Shown here piece after piece: positions 18,801 to 26,245 of a stretch of DNA of 46,252 nucleotides (position 1 is its first letter; every line of letters begins with the position of its first letter). The position numbers were made by a program, and so were the translations under genes. The notes beneath the pieces were generated by a model, which saw only the letters and a list, made by a program, of their open reading frames with translations, had not been told where the DNA came from and did not search any database. Origin of the DNA: an uncultured Acidobacteriia bacterium (lineage in GTDB: Bacteria; Acidobacteriota; Terriglobia; Bryobacterales; Bryobacteraceae); the NCBI GenBank assembly GCA_903825445.1, contig CAIKAS010000332.1:1-46252 (forward strand). Reading direction: 5' to 3'.

Positions 18801-19003
18801 GTGGCGGTGGTTCGGGCCACGCCGGTGTCCGTGTTGAGAACTATGACTGTGGCGCCAGGTACGACGGCACCGGAAGGATCGGTGATGGTACCGGTAATAC
18901 TGCCCGTACCAGACTGTGCCAGCATTGAAACTGCGCTGCACAACAAAATAGCTAATGAAAGCCAACCCCGTAACGATAAATGTTTATGTAAGTGAATACC
19001 CAT
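15836..19003 (-). CDS. TonB-dependent receptor, Oar-like with N-terminal carboxypeptidase-regulatory-like domain
   Basis: This 1055-residue outer-membrane protein begins with a signal peptide ending near MLAQ. A carboxypeptidase-regulatory-like Ig fold follows at about residues 33-115 (GSITGTITDPSGAVVPGATV). Next comes a plug domain (about 130-260, with VENLPIAGRRWDAF and FRGISGMYNNNTVDGANNN), and then a long beta-barrel ending in the aromatic-terminated LQISGRLTF. Such receptors are numerous in Acidobacteria and are thought to import large or scarce substrates. The substrate is unknown. It lies just upstream of the purine operon on the same strand and just downstream of an ECF sigma/anti-sigma pair, so a role in taking up purines or ureides under sigma control is a reasonable but untested idea. 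Confidence 0.9.
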   Translation of the reverse strand: MGIHLHKHLSLRGWLSLAILLCSAVSMLAQSGTGSITGTITDPSGAVVPGATVIVLNTDTGVARTTATNDAGIYSATFLQPDKYTVSASKSGFGKLERKDLVLEVGRILTIDFSMAIQTSTNAVTVTAETPVVDTDKTEASQNVSESAVENLPIAGRRWDAFVLLTPNVATDGGSGMVSFRGISGMYNNNTVDGANNNQAFFSEARGRANSGAYVYSMDSIQEYQVSASSYSAELGQAAGGVVNAVTKSGANAYHGDLFYYLRYPTFNALDSLSKSQGIYSQAIHQWQQFGGSTGGRIIKDKLFFFGTYDGSRKVNPVTYTSSTYNSTVKALTCPVQVSATQCASANSFLDSQLGQYPRATNQDVGFGKLDYQANSRNHFTSSLDFMNYRAPNSYQTSPTNNNLSLGTNGSYVFHERIFVANWDYTISNSLLNNLRFQWGRDLEVAGSNAPAPYVSIASVMAYGENYALPRTAEPDEHRVQVTDTLSWTKGRHQIKAGYDLNAIHEIMINLFNGPAQYSYTGSAQAAFNNWVVDAYGINIGDGLTGRHYNSFTQTTDPITGVGKDDFYDYDHAGFVQDSWKATSRLTVNLGVRYDIQMIPQPPKPNTLTPLLTLYTSKINIDSNNFAPRLGLAFALSKKTVLRAGYGMFYGKTTNSTFYVTRVENGVYQQGFNCTASTCPTLTYPNVIFTPPGPPLASPFAGALTPQVTTFAPPAATQAARGLSPDFVNPLVHEGEVAVERELPGGLSASASYVFSRGLHLPMFVDANLATPTTTKSYDILNSSNATAQTYTTPYYTARIDTGTGQIYTGYSDVNSWYNSLVISVRKQMRHGLEFTGNYTLSKTVDGGEVLGSSGTFSGSDIPVNPENRKAEYGLSDLDQRHRFVGNAVWTPVFKVPGKAASMVANGWILSTIVTHNTGFPVTPFISGTPSPLDGGLTGGESSNASATAGRAAWLPRNTFTGPAFTNVDFRLGRQFAITERLKLAFIGEAFNLFNHTNVSSVNTTAFTYSAAGSGVCAGHTNACMVPNAAFMSTTATSNLIFGARQLQISGRLTF

Positions 19004-19239
19004 AATTAATTCTATATGCCCACCAAGGCAATGGGCCAGTGAATTTTTGAGTTACAGACAGTTAAGCAATAGAAAAAAGCAGTGACGACCATTACGTTTT
19101 TCAATGGCAAAAGAACGGGGAGAGAAAAGCGTTCAGTTTCTTCACCTCGTGCCTGTCCTGGACAAAGCCGTTGACCAGAATATGTGTCTTGATAAACAAT
19201 CGCCTGCGCGAATTGACCGTGTTGGAAAAGAACTGCCGA

Positions 19240-19527
19240 CTACGTTGAAGCTGAGGCATCCGTTCGGGCATTCATCATCTTCTTGTAAGCTGCGAGCAAC
19301 TGCTCACGCGCGTTGGCTTCCATGGGCGCTGGCATTTCAGCCGGCTTGTAGGCACGACACAGATCCACCGTTTTGCGCAGACTCTCGGCAAACTCCACAC
19401 AGGGTGCGCAGTCCGCGATGTGAGTTTCCATCTCACGGCACGCATCAGACGGTAATTCCATGTTCAGGTACTCGCTCAACAGGGAGAAAACTTCTTTGCA
19501 TTTTTCACCACGATCATGCATATCCAT
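19240..19527 (-). CDS. zinc-finger anti-sigma factor (zf-HC2/ZAS type), soluble
   Basis: This small protein of 95 residues carries the HxxxCxxC zinc-binding anti-sigma motif in METHIADCAPCVEF at about residues 33-46, preceded by a short helix with Cys in CKEVFSLLSEYL. There is no membrane segment, so it is probably a cytoplasmic redox- or zinc-sensitive anti-sigma factor that holds the sigma factor encoded just upstream. The start is ATG 19527, which has a good GGGAGGTG ribosome site 6 nt upstream; an upstream in-frame codon at 19545 has none. The first codons overlap the end of the sigma gene by 14 bp in another frame, so synthesis of the two is coupled. Confidence 0.85.
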   Translation of the reverse strand: MDMHDRGEKCKEVFSLLSEYLNMELPSDACREMETHIADCAPCVEFAESLRKTVDLCRAYKPAEMPAPMEANAREQLLAAYKKMMNARTDASAST

Positions 19528-20116
19528 GGTGTTCACCTCCCACATTCACGTTTCCGAGGTATTGGTCCAGCTTCTGACGAACGGCGAGCCGGGCGCGATG
19601 CAGGCGTGTTTTCACTACGTCCTGTGAAAGATCGAGCACCTGTGCCGTCTCCTCAGTCGAAAGCTCCTCCATATCGCGCATCAGGATCACCGATTTAAGT
19701 GTCTCGGGCAAGGAGCAGATCGCGTCGTCGAGGGCCCGCTTCATTTCCAGGTCAAACACCTGCCGGTCTGGCAAGGCCGACCAGTCAGCGATCTGAATCT
19801 TCATCCCGTCCCCGTCGCGTTGCATGGCGGGAAGGAACTCGTCCAGCGACAGCTCCTGCGAAGGCGCGAATACGCTCTTGCGGCGCTTCATCAGACAGGC
19901 ATTGCGCGCGATGCGAAAGATCCAGGGCCGTATGTGTCCTGGATCCCGCAACTGGCCGAAACTTTCTAAGGCCTTCAACAGCGTGTCTTGCGCGACGTCT
20001 TCCGCGTCCTCCCTTTGGCCGCACATCAGCCAACTGTAATGAAAGATCTTCGCGCGAAAATGCTCCACAAAGGGGTCGAACGCATCCGGATCCCCTGCTA
20101 TCAAGCGCCGCGCCAA
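19514..20116 (-). CDS. ECF-family RNA polymerase sigma factor (RpoE-like)
   Basis: The 200-residue product has the two conserved regions of group 4 sigma factors: region 2 at about residues 12-80 (AEDVAQDTLLKALESF, binding core polymerase and the -10 element) and region 4 near the C-terminus (STEETAQVLDLSQDVVKTRLHRAR, a helix-turn-helix for the -35 element). The start is uncertain. A TTG at 20116 has a GAAGAAGAG ribosome-like site upstream; the frame is open to 20143, where a CTG or ATT would add about nine residues (PILQREEETQ) that resemble normal ECF N-termini. The following anti-sigma gene overlaps. This pair precedes the TonB receptor on the same strand. Confidence 0.88.
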   Translation of the reverse strand: MARRLIAGDPDAFDPFVEHFRAKIFHYSWLMCGQREDAEDVAQDTLLKALESFGQLRDPGHIRPWIFRIARNACLMKRRKSVFAPSQELSLDEFLPAMQRDGDGMKIQIADWSALPDRQVFDLEMKRALDDAICSLPETLKSVILMRDMEELSTEETAQVLDLSQDVVKTRLHRARLAVRQKLDQYLGNVNVGGEHHGYA

Positions 20117-20175
20117 TTGTGTCTCTTCTTCGCGTTGCAGAATTGGTCACCGCTTCCGATTCTATCGGCCGCACT

Positions 20176-20595
20176 TCACGCGGCCGGCCGAACACTTTGC
20201 GCTCCCGCATGATTCACCAGCACCTCAATGCGCGGACCACTCAAAAGCGTGTTATGAATCAGGCAACTCTTGACTGAGCGAAAGAGGCCCGCTTCACTCC
20301 GTTCATCCAAGGGCGGAGTGTTGACCTCAATTTTGAACGATGCCAATCGAGCCGGTTGCGGCGCTTTTTGCGCCGTAACGAGCACGTTCAGGCCCGCGAG
20401 CGTGAGACCTCGGGTCCTCAAATACTCCGCAGCGTAGTAGCCCGCGCAGGTCGCAAGCGAGGCCAGAAGCAACTCTGGCGGCGTCAACCCCTGGTCCGCC
20501 CCGCCGTTCTCCACTGGCTGATCGCAGATGACCTGGTGCCCCCGCGCTGTTACGTCAAATCTGGTTCCACCTGCATAGCTGGCTGAAACTTCCAT
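20176..20595 (-). CDS. OsmC/Ohr family peroxide-reducing protein
   Basis: The 139-residue protein matches the OsmC/Ohr fold, which reduces organic hydroperoxides through two cysteines. Both are visible: one in SLATCAGYYAAEYL (about residue 51) on the central helix and one in SVKSCLIHNTLL (about residue 110). The N-terminal strands and the TPPELLLASLATC context are typical. It is cytoplasmic. Within the superfamily it is nearer the general OsmC/YhfA-like group than Ohr, so the physiological substrate is open. It lies on the minus strand between the broken NmrA gene and the sigma factor gene. Confidence 0.85.
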   Translation of the reverse strand: MEVSASYAGGTRFDVTARGHQVICDQPVENGGADQGLTPPELLLASLATCAGYYAAEYLRTRGLTLAGLNVLVTAQKAPQPARLASFKIEVNTPPLDERSEAGLFRSVKSCLIHNTLLSGPRIEVLVNHAGAQSVRPAA

Positions 20596-20674
20596 GATCT
20601 TGCTCCTTCAGGTACAGAGATGCAATTGTCAGGAAAAGGTGACACGGCGACCGGGGCGGGTGTTCTGTGTTAGT

Positions 20675-21577
20675 TCAGTCCGGCGCAGCAAGCGGAACCA
20701 ATGGGGCAAACTCGGCAGAACGCCTCGTGGCCCATTCGCGAAATGTCCGCGCCCGTGTGCCTGTCACGGCTTCCACTGTGGGTGTCATATGCGCCGTCAC
20801 GCCCATGGCTGCATTCTAGGCATCGAACAGCAGCCTGGTCACGACTGGCGGTCCGTCTGCAAACATTTCGCGCCGGGCCTCTTCGGGCGAGATGTCCTGC
20901 AGGCGCAGGGGCCGACCGATGACCTGTCCGATAATCTCTACTTGTTCTGCCTGGCTCAGAGATTCAGGCCCTGTAAGAACGTAGTCCGCTCCCGCATGCC
21001 CGATTTCACACAAAGCCCTGACGGCCACGGCGGCAATATCACGCTCGTCAATCGGAGCCGTGCGGGCATCTGCATATGGCCAGCGGATGATATCCAGACC
21101 GTTGCGGATCTGCGGCGCCCACCACCACAGGGCATTGGCCGAGAACATGCCTGGCCGAAGAAACGTCCACTCGCAGCCCGAGTTCTGAATCAGTCTTTCG
21201 ATCTCCTGATGTAACGCGGTGACCGGATTGGGCTGAGCGGCCTGGAAGAATGGATGCGCTGTTTTATACGGCGACGACAAGAATACGATGCGTGGCCGGC
21301 GCCCGAGCCTAAAGCGCAGCATCCGATCGAGAACTGGCTGGATCGTGGCTGGCGGTGCCGTCCAAACGAGAAAGACGGCATCAACATCATCCATACAATC
21401 GGAATCATCGAGCGTTTCTGGAATTGTGAAATCTGCTTTCGAAAGCTCAGTGTTGGTGGGCAATTGGGCCGTGAGCGGGTTGCGGACCAGCGCCCGCCCG
21501 ATTCCCCCGAAAGCCGCCAATTGCGCCAGTACTTCACGCCCGACTCTTCCGGTGGCTCCGGTTACGAGAACACGCAT
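20675..21577 (-). pseudogene. NmrA-like NAD(P)-binding protein with in-frame amber stop
   Basis: The first part, 21577 to 20816, encodes 253 residues of an NmrA/SDR-atypical Rossmann protein: GATGRVGREV near the N-terminus, a strand LVWTAPP, FLRPGMFSAN and the late TGPESLSQAEQVEIIG region. It stops at TAG 20816-20818 in the context LLFDA*NAAMG. Reading on in the same frame gives 46 more residues up to TGA 20675-20677, including TPTVEAVTG and ARTFREWATRRSAEF, which is the usual C-terminal end of this family (helix 'LLDAWxAAxG', then 'TxTVEEVTGxxARTFxEWxxxxAxxF'). The amber codon sits where a Trp (TGG) is expected. This is therefore a nonsense mutation, or a sequencing error. TAG is an ordinary stop for several neighbouring genes, so recoding is unlikely. 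The truncated protein may still fold partly. Confidence 0.8.
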
Positions 21578-21633
21578 GCAGAACTATCGTAATCGGTGTT
21601 GAGGTGCCGGTGAGTATTTCTGAACGGGGGAGG

Positions 21634-21709
21634 TGGAGCCCGGTGCCGGGATTGAACCAGCGACATCCAGTTTACAAAACTGGCGCTCTACCAACTGAGC
21701 TAACCGGGC
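21634..21709 (-). tRNA. tRNA-Thr (UGU)
   Basis: The 76-nt minus-strand sequence folds as a cloverleaf. The acceptor stem pairs GCCCGGT with ACCGGGC. The D arm is GCTC-AGTTGGTA-GAGC. The anticodon stem CCAGT/ACTGG encloses TTTGTAA, giving anticodon UGU for threonine ACA codons. The T arm contains GGTTCAATCC. The discriminator base is U and the CCA end is encoded in the DNA. It stands alone between the NmrA-type gene and a GGDEF-EAL gene. Confidence 0.95.
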
Positions 21710-21812
21710 CTCTGTTTGAAACGAAACTGCTACCGCATAACGCCTGGAAAGGGGCGTATTTGAATTTTAGCAAATCAGACAGAATGACCGGGCAAACAGG
21801 TGTGTGCGTGGG

Positions 21813-23840
21813 TTACTGCAGTGCCTGTTCAGGCTGTAGCTGGGCCAGTGCCAGTAACTCGGCGGAAGAACTCACCAGCGCGTCGGACGTACTTCCACCG
21901 AACGACTCAAGTACGCCGCGCACAGCGTCCGCAGGCACAGGGCGGCTGAAGTAGTAGCCCTGCAACTCATCGCAATTCAGGTTCTTCAGGCGCTCGCACT
22001 GATCGAGGGTTTCCACGCCTTCCGCCACAACGCTCATACCGATCCGGTGGGCCATGGAGACGACGGCCTGAACGATGGCAGAATCACCGACGCAGTCGCG
22101 GTGGAGGAAAGAACGATCGAGCTTGATGGTATCGGCTGAAAGGGAGGCGAGGTAGCTGAGCGAGGAGTAGCCGGTACCGAAGTCGTCGAGCGCCACTTTT
22201 ACGCCAAGCGCCCGAAGGCCGGCGAGTTGCTGACTGGTGTGGGAGATGCTGCGGATAGCGGCGCCTTCGGTAAGCTCAAGCGTTAGCAGGGCCGGATCCA
22301 GCTCGCAATCGCGAAGAATCGTCATCACGCGCAAGGGGAAGTCCGGCTGTTCGAGCTGTACGGGGGAAACGTTGACGGAGACTCCGATGGGGTCGCGGTC
22401 GGGCCTTTGCCATGTGCGGCATTCGCGGCAGGCTTCGCCGAGAACCCACAGACCCAGATCCGAAATCAGGCCGGAATGTTCCGCCATGGGGATAAAAACC
22501 ATCGGCGCCACGGCGCCGTGGACGGGGTGATTCCAGCGGAGCAGTGCTTCGAAGCCTGTAACCGCCGCGTCCCGGCTGAGCAGCGGCTGATAGTGCAGGC
22601 TCAATTCGCGGCGAACGAGGGCGTGCCGGAGATCGCGGCCGATATCCTGCAAACCGGCGTTGTGCGTTTCAATCTCGGGGGAATATACGACGCAGCCGCT
22701 ACGGCCTTGTTTCTTCGCGAAGTACATGCCTTTATCTGCGCGTTCCTGGAGCGTCTCCAGTTCTGTCCCGTGGTCCGGACTCAGGGCGATGCCGATGCTG
22801 GCGCTGAGAGTCAATTCGTTGTCTTCCACATTGAACGGGCGGCGAACTGCGGCAAGCATTTTGTCGGCCGCTTCGATGGCTTCTTCCGGCCCCCCGATGT
22901 TCTCAATGACGACGACAAATTCATCTCCACCCAGGCGAGCGAGCGTTGTTCGATTTGCGAGCTGACGGTCTCCGGACATTTTCTCTTCGAGGGCCTTCGA
23001 GAGGCGGACGGCGACGGTCTTGAGAAGTTGATCGCCGGTGGCGTGGCCCAGGGCGTCATTGACCTGCTTGAAACGGTCGAGGTCGATAAACAGGACGGCC
23101 CTGCGGTGACTGGTGTCCTGCGATATAGCGTGGTAGCACTCTGTGAGCAGGCGGCGATTGGCCAGACCGGTGAGCGCGTCATGATGGGCTCCCCAGTCGA
23201 ACCGGTTTTCGCGCCAGCCGCCGACGATCAGGACCACATCTTCAAAAATGACCCATGCGGTCTGTTCTACCCAGCGCCAGGGACTGACGGCCATGACCCC
23301 GTAGATTGTCTGTGGCAGGAAAGCGCCGCGCAGGACCTGATCCGCGGTGGTAATGACTGATGCTGTCAGCAGTACGCGCCAGTCGCGGTAAAAAGCCAGG
23401 AAGGCCAGAGAAACGAAAATGTGGAAGTGCGATTCGATGCGCCCTCCGGTGATATCGATCAGGAGCGACGACACCAGCATCTGCGCGATGGCCACGGCGT
23501 GGGGCGTGAAGCGACGCGCCGGATATGCTACGGCCAGCCAGACTACCGGCAGAATGAGTAGTGGTCCGGCGAGAACCGCCGCGAGGAGGTGGGGGAAGAT
23601 GCCACTTTGCGCCGCGGCCCATATTTTCGGAGCGTAGAACAGAGTCGTGAGTACGAGGGCGATCCACTCCACAGCGAGCAGAGTGGCCATCATTCGTCCC
23701 ACGCGCGTGGCGCGCAGATTTGTGTGGAAGACCGAACTCAGATCCTGCCGCCGCGGTTGACGGTCTTCGGAGATTGCTGCATCAACGCCCGGATCGTTTT
23801 CCGGTCCGGGATTGGTATGAAGGAAACCCGCCAGCTTCAT
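21813..23840 (-). CDS. membrane-bound GGDEF-EAL protein (cyclic di-GMP turnover)
   Basis: The 675-residue protein has a cytoplasmic N-terminal stretch of about 45 residues and then several hydrophobic segments (about residues 50-215, near six membrane helices). A GGDEF domain follows with LGGDEFVVVIE, and then an EAL domain with FEALLRWNHP, ELTEGA, DDFGTGYSSLSYL and VAEGVET. Both catalytic signatures look intact, so it could make or degrade cyclic di-GMP; many such tandem proteins are net phosphodiesterases. The RADKGMYFAKKQGR segment after GGDEF is typical. The membrane part probably senses a signal. It is monocistronic, divergent from the VWA gene. Confidence 0.9.
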   Translation of the reverse strand: MKLAGFLHTNPGPENDPGVDAAISEDRQPRRQDLSSVFHTNLRATRVGRMMATLLAVEWIALVLTTLFYAPKIWAAAQSGIFPHLLAAVLAGPLLILPVVWLAVAYPARRFTPHAVAIAQMLVSSLLIDITGGRIESHFHIFVSLAFLAFYRDWRVLLTASVITTADQVLRGAFLPQTIYGVMAVSPWRWVEQTAWVIFEDVVLIVGGWRENRFDWGAHHDALTGLANRRLLTECYHAISQDTSHRRAVLFIDLDRFKQVNDALGHATGDQLLKTVAVRLSKALEEKMSGDRQLANRTTLARLGGDEFVVVIENIGGPEEAIEAADKMLAAVRRPFNVEDNELTLSASIGIALSPDHGTELETLQERADKGMYFAKKQGRSGCVVYSPEIETHNAGLQDIGRDLRHALVRRELSLHYQPLLSRDAAVTGFEALLRWNHPVHGAVAPMVFIPMAEHSGLISDLGLWVLGEACRECRTWQRPDRDPIGVSVNVSPVQLEQPDFPLRVMTILRDCELDPALLTLELTEGAAIRSISHTSQQLAGLRALGVKVALDDFGTGYSSLSYLASLSADTIKLDRSFLHRDCVGDSAIVQAVVSMAHRIGMSVVAEGVETLDQCERLKNLNCDELQGYYFSRPVPADAVRGVLESFGGSTSDALVSSSAELLALAQLQPEQALQ

Positions 23841-24081
23841 AGCGCAGACGTCCCGGTGCGGAGGCAGCCTCTCAAGCTCACCATGCGGGAGTTAACGCCT
23901 TTGCCGGTAACCATCATGAAGCTCTCTTCGGCGATTATTCAGATAAATTGGAGCGATATTCCGGATAATTGTTACTGGTACGGGATACAGCCCCCATACG
24001 CCGACCCATGGCTGGCCGGTGATTTTGCCAGTTGCAAAACGTTGAAAGTACTGCCATTGTATTGATGAGCACGTTCCTCCA

Positions 24082-25149
24082 ATGCGCAGCCTCTCATCCC
24101 GTAGGTCATTCCTTGCAGCCAGCGGTCTTGCGCTGGCGACGCGGCCACTCCTGTCGCAGAATTCGGGCTCAGGTTCCTCAGATGCAGGAATTGGCAAAGA
24201 CTCTCCCGTGTTTTCGAGCGACGTCAAGGTTGTCAACGTCCTCGCTACGGTTCGAACCAAAGCAGGGGACATAGTCGCGGATCTGACTAAAGACGATTTT
24301 CTGCTCTCGGAAGAAGGCCATCCGCAGGTCATCAAGTACTTTTCGCGCGAGACCAATCTGCCTCTGATCCTGGGGTTGCTGGTGGATACCAGTGGCAGCC
24401 AGCGTAACGTGCTGGGCGAAGAGGAAGAGGCCAGTTATCGGTTCCTTGACAAAGTTCTGCGTGAGGATTTGGACAAAACGTTCCTGGCTCATTTCGATTT
24501 CGATACGGAGTTGTTGCAGGATCTGACTTCGTCAAAACAGAAGTTGCGGCAGGCACTGGAAGGGATGGAGGTGCCTGGGCCGGGAAATCGGCGTGGTGGA
24601 GGGGGTTACGGCGGCGGTGGCGGCCGAGGCCGTGGCGGCAGGGGAGGCGGAAGCGGTGGCGGCACCACGCTTTACGACGCGGTCTATTTGGCGGCGAATG
24701 AGATCATGCAGCACAAAGAAGGCCGTAAGGCGGTGGTGCTTCTTACAGATGGCGTGGACCATGGAAGCAAAGTTTCCGTTGATACGGCGATTGAAGCGGC
24801 GCAGCGCGCGGATACGCTGATTTATTCGATCATGTTTGAGGGCGAAGAGGGTGGCGGTGGCGGCAGTGGCTTCGGAAGGATCGGGATTCCGATCGACGTG
24901 GGGCCGGATGGCTATAAGGTTCTTCAAAAGATGTCTCGCGAGACCGGCGGCGGGTTCTTCGAGGTATCGCGCAAGATGAGCATCGATCAAATTTACAAGC
25001 GGATTGAGGAAGAGCTGCGCAGCCAGTACAGCATTGGGTATTCGCCCGACCCTCCGTCCACGCGGTATGGGTTCCGCACGATTAGTTTGAAGGCTCGGCG
25101 GAAGGATCTGGTGGTGCAGGCGCGGCAGGGGTATTACCCGGCGAATTAG
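24082..25149 (+). CDS. VWFA-related acidobacterial protein with Tat-like signal and glycine-rich insert
   Basis: This 355-residue protein begins with a twin-arginine-like signal (SSRRSFLAASGLALA), so it is probably exported folded. The von Willebrand factor A domain shows the metal-binding MIDAS residues in LLVDTSGSQR, GGTTLYDAV and LLTDGVDHG. The layout matches the VWFA-related family that is very common in Acidobacteria, with an N-terminal strand region (VVNVLATVRTKAGDIVADL) and a C-terminal YSIGYSPDPPS segment. A glycine-rich stretch (about residues 171-198) interrupts the A domain just before the second MIDAS motif and is unusual. Function in the family is unknown; a surface protein-binding role is likely. 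The ribosome site is weak. Confidence 0.85.
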   Translation: MRSLSSRRSFLAASGLALATRPLLSQNSGSGSSDAGIGKDSPVFSSDVKVVNVLATVRTKAGDIVADLTKDDFLLSEEGHPQVIKYFSRETNLPLILGLLVDTSGSQRNVLGEEEEASYRFLDKVLREDLDKTFLAHFDFDTELLQDLTSSKQKLRQALEGMEVPGPGNRRGGGGYGGGGGRGRGGRGGGSGGGTTLYDAVYLAANEIMQHKEGRKAVVLLTDGVDHGSKVSVDTAIEAAQRADTLIYSIMFEGEEGGGGGSGFGRIGIPIDVGPDGYKVLQKMSRETGGGFFEVSRKMSIDQIYKRIEEELRSQYSIGYSPDPPSTRYGFRTISLKARRKDLVVQARQGYYPAN

Positions 25150-25228
25150 CGTGGTACTTAGCCCGATATCGTTGTACAATGGACTCTGATCCCAGAGGTC
25201 TTAGTCTAAGTGTTTACGGAGGAAGTAA

Positions 25229-25903
25229 ATGAAACTCACTAACTGTCTGCTAATGGGAATCGTCGCCCTTGGAATTGGCGTTGCGGGGGCATCGGCTGAT
25301 GTTATTGTCAATATCGCGACTGGCCTGGACGGGAGCGGAAATGTGCAAACCGCTGGCGATGCGGTGGATGCGAACTGGACTTATTCCGATCCGGCCGCCT
25401 CACCGGCTACGGGAAGCGCCGAAGTTGTTTCGTCAGGCAACGTAGACTGGTACGGCGGGTGGTTGGCGAACGGCCCCAATTCATCGTGGATTGCGCCGAA
25501 TCCAGATACGACGGCCAACGGCCCCGCTCCTTACACGTTTTCTGAGACGTTCGATCTGACGGGCTACGATCTCAGTACTGTCAGCATCGTCGGTGGCGGT
25601 TTTACGATCGACGATGCAGGTACATTGGATTTGAACGGCAACATCCTGGATAGTCTGGGAAACGGAAACTGGGGCTCGCTCTCACTGTTCACGACGGCAG
25701 TCTCAGATTTTGTTCAGGGCATCAACACCCTGACGATTACAATGACGTCGGATGACAACTACCTGGAAGGGGTTCGGGTAGAAGGTACTGTGCAGGGGAC
25801 TTTGGCATCTACTCCCGAACCAGCGACGTGGGTTCTGTTCGGAGTCGGTGGAGTAGCGATCCTCACGATGGCTCGTGGCCGCAAGGTTTCCTCAAACGCG
25901 TAG
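25229..25903 (+). CDS. PEP-CTERM sorting-signal protein
   Basis: The 224-residue protein has a signal peptide (MKLTNCLLMGIVALGIGVAG), a beta-rich Thr/Ser/Asn-rich body with no family I recognise, and a C-terminal PEP-CTERM signal: TPEPATWVLFGVGGVAIL followed by the basic end ARGRK. Such proteins are processed by an exosortase and are linked to exopolysaccharide or biofilm in other bacteria. No exosortase is encoded in the window. A strong GGAGGAAG ribosome site lies just before ATG 25229. It follows the VWA gene by 79 bp and could be cotranscribed with it. A T7 run at 25927-25933 after the stop may help termination, but no good hairpin precedes it. Confidence 0.85.
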   Translation: MKLTNCLLMGIVALGIGVAGASADVIVNIATGLDGSGNVQTAGDAVDANWTYSDPAASPATGSAEVVSSGNVDWYGGWLANGPNSSWIAPNPDTTANGPAPYTFSETFDLTGYDLSTVSIVGGGFTIDDAGTLDLNGNILDSLGNGNWGSLSLFTTAVSDFVQGINTLTITMTSDDNYLEGVRVEGTVQGTLASTPEPATWVLFGVGGVAILTMARGRKVSSNA

Positions 25904-25988
25904 GGCGATTCGGGACATTCGGGCCGTTTTTTTCGCACCGACTGAAAGCAGATTTTGCTTCGCGATTGGTGGCGTGTTATTCTCAAAT

Positions 25989-26170
25989 TTCTGGTAGAGG
26001 TGCGGTAGTCAGGAGCGGATGTGCGCGGTACCCGTCGATCAAACGGGGCGCATTCGGGAGGGATCTATCGCCGAAGTCGCAGGCGCTGATCGGCAGCTTG
26101 CGGTTGGGGGTGAGAGTTGAATCTCCACCACTGTCACCTGATCAGAGGATCAGGTGGAGCGCTTCCGGGA
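25989..26170 (+). ncRNA. lysine riboswitch (L-box aptamer)
   Basis: The leader before dapE carries the conserved lysine-aptamer segments in order. P1 5' strand TTCTGG (25989-25994) is followed by TAGAGGTGCGG, then AGTCAGGAGCGG, a P3 hairpin GTGCGC/GCGCAT, and GGGAGGGATCTATCGCCGAAG-like core (positions about 26072-26092). After a P4 hairpin come CACTGTCA, a nine-bp P5 hairpin CACCTGATC/GATCAGGTG (26135-26156), the closing GGAGCGCTT and the P1 3' strand CCGGGA (26165-26170), which pairs with the 5' strand through G-C, A-U and G-U pairs. The order and spacing are those of Rfam lysine riboswitches. The genes downstream make lysine, which agrees. The expression platform (26171-26245) has no T-rich terminator, so control may be at translation initiation. 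Confidence 0.9.
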
Positions 26171-26245
26171 CAGTGAACTTCCGCATCACCCCCTCACTAT
26201 CCCCGTGTATCTTGTGAAGCTCGCTCCGGCCGGTTTGGACGGACT

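Noticed and set aside
19104..19577. 157-codon plus-strand frame covering the anti-sigma gene
   Set aside because: The minus-strand anti-sigma gene has a zinc motif and a good ribosome site; the plus-strand frame has neither.
20816..20818. TAG as a recoded sense codon in the NmrA-like gene
   Set aside because: TAG ends several intact neighbours (dipeptidyl peptidase, cytochrome c, UAH, uricase), so general reassignment is unlikely and no pyrrolysine context is seen.
26135..26156. Hairpin CACCTGATC/GATCAGGTG as a stand-alone terminator
   Set aside because: No T-run follows, and its position fits the P5 stem of the lysine riboswitch.
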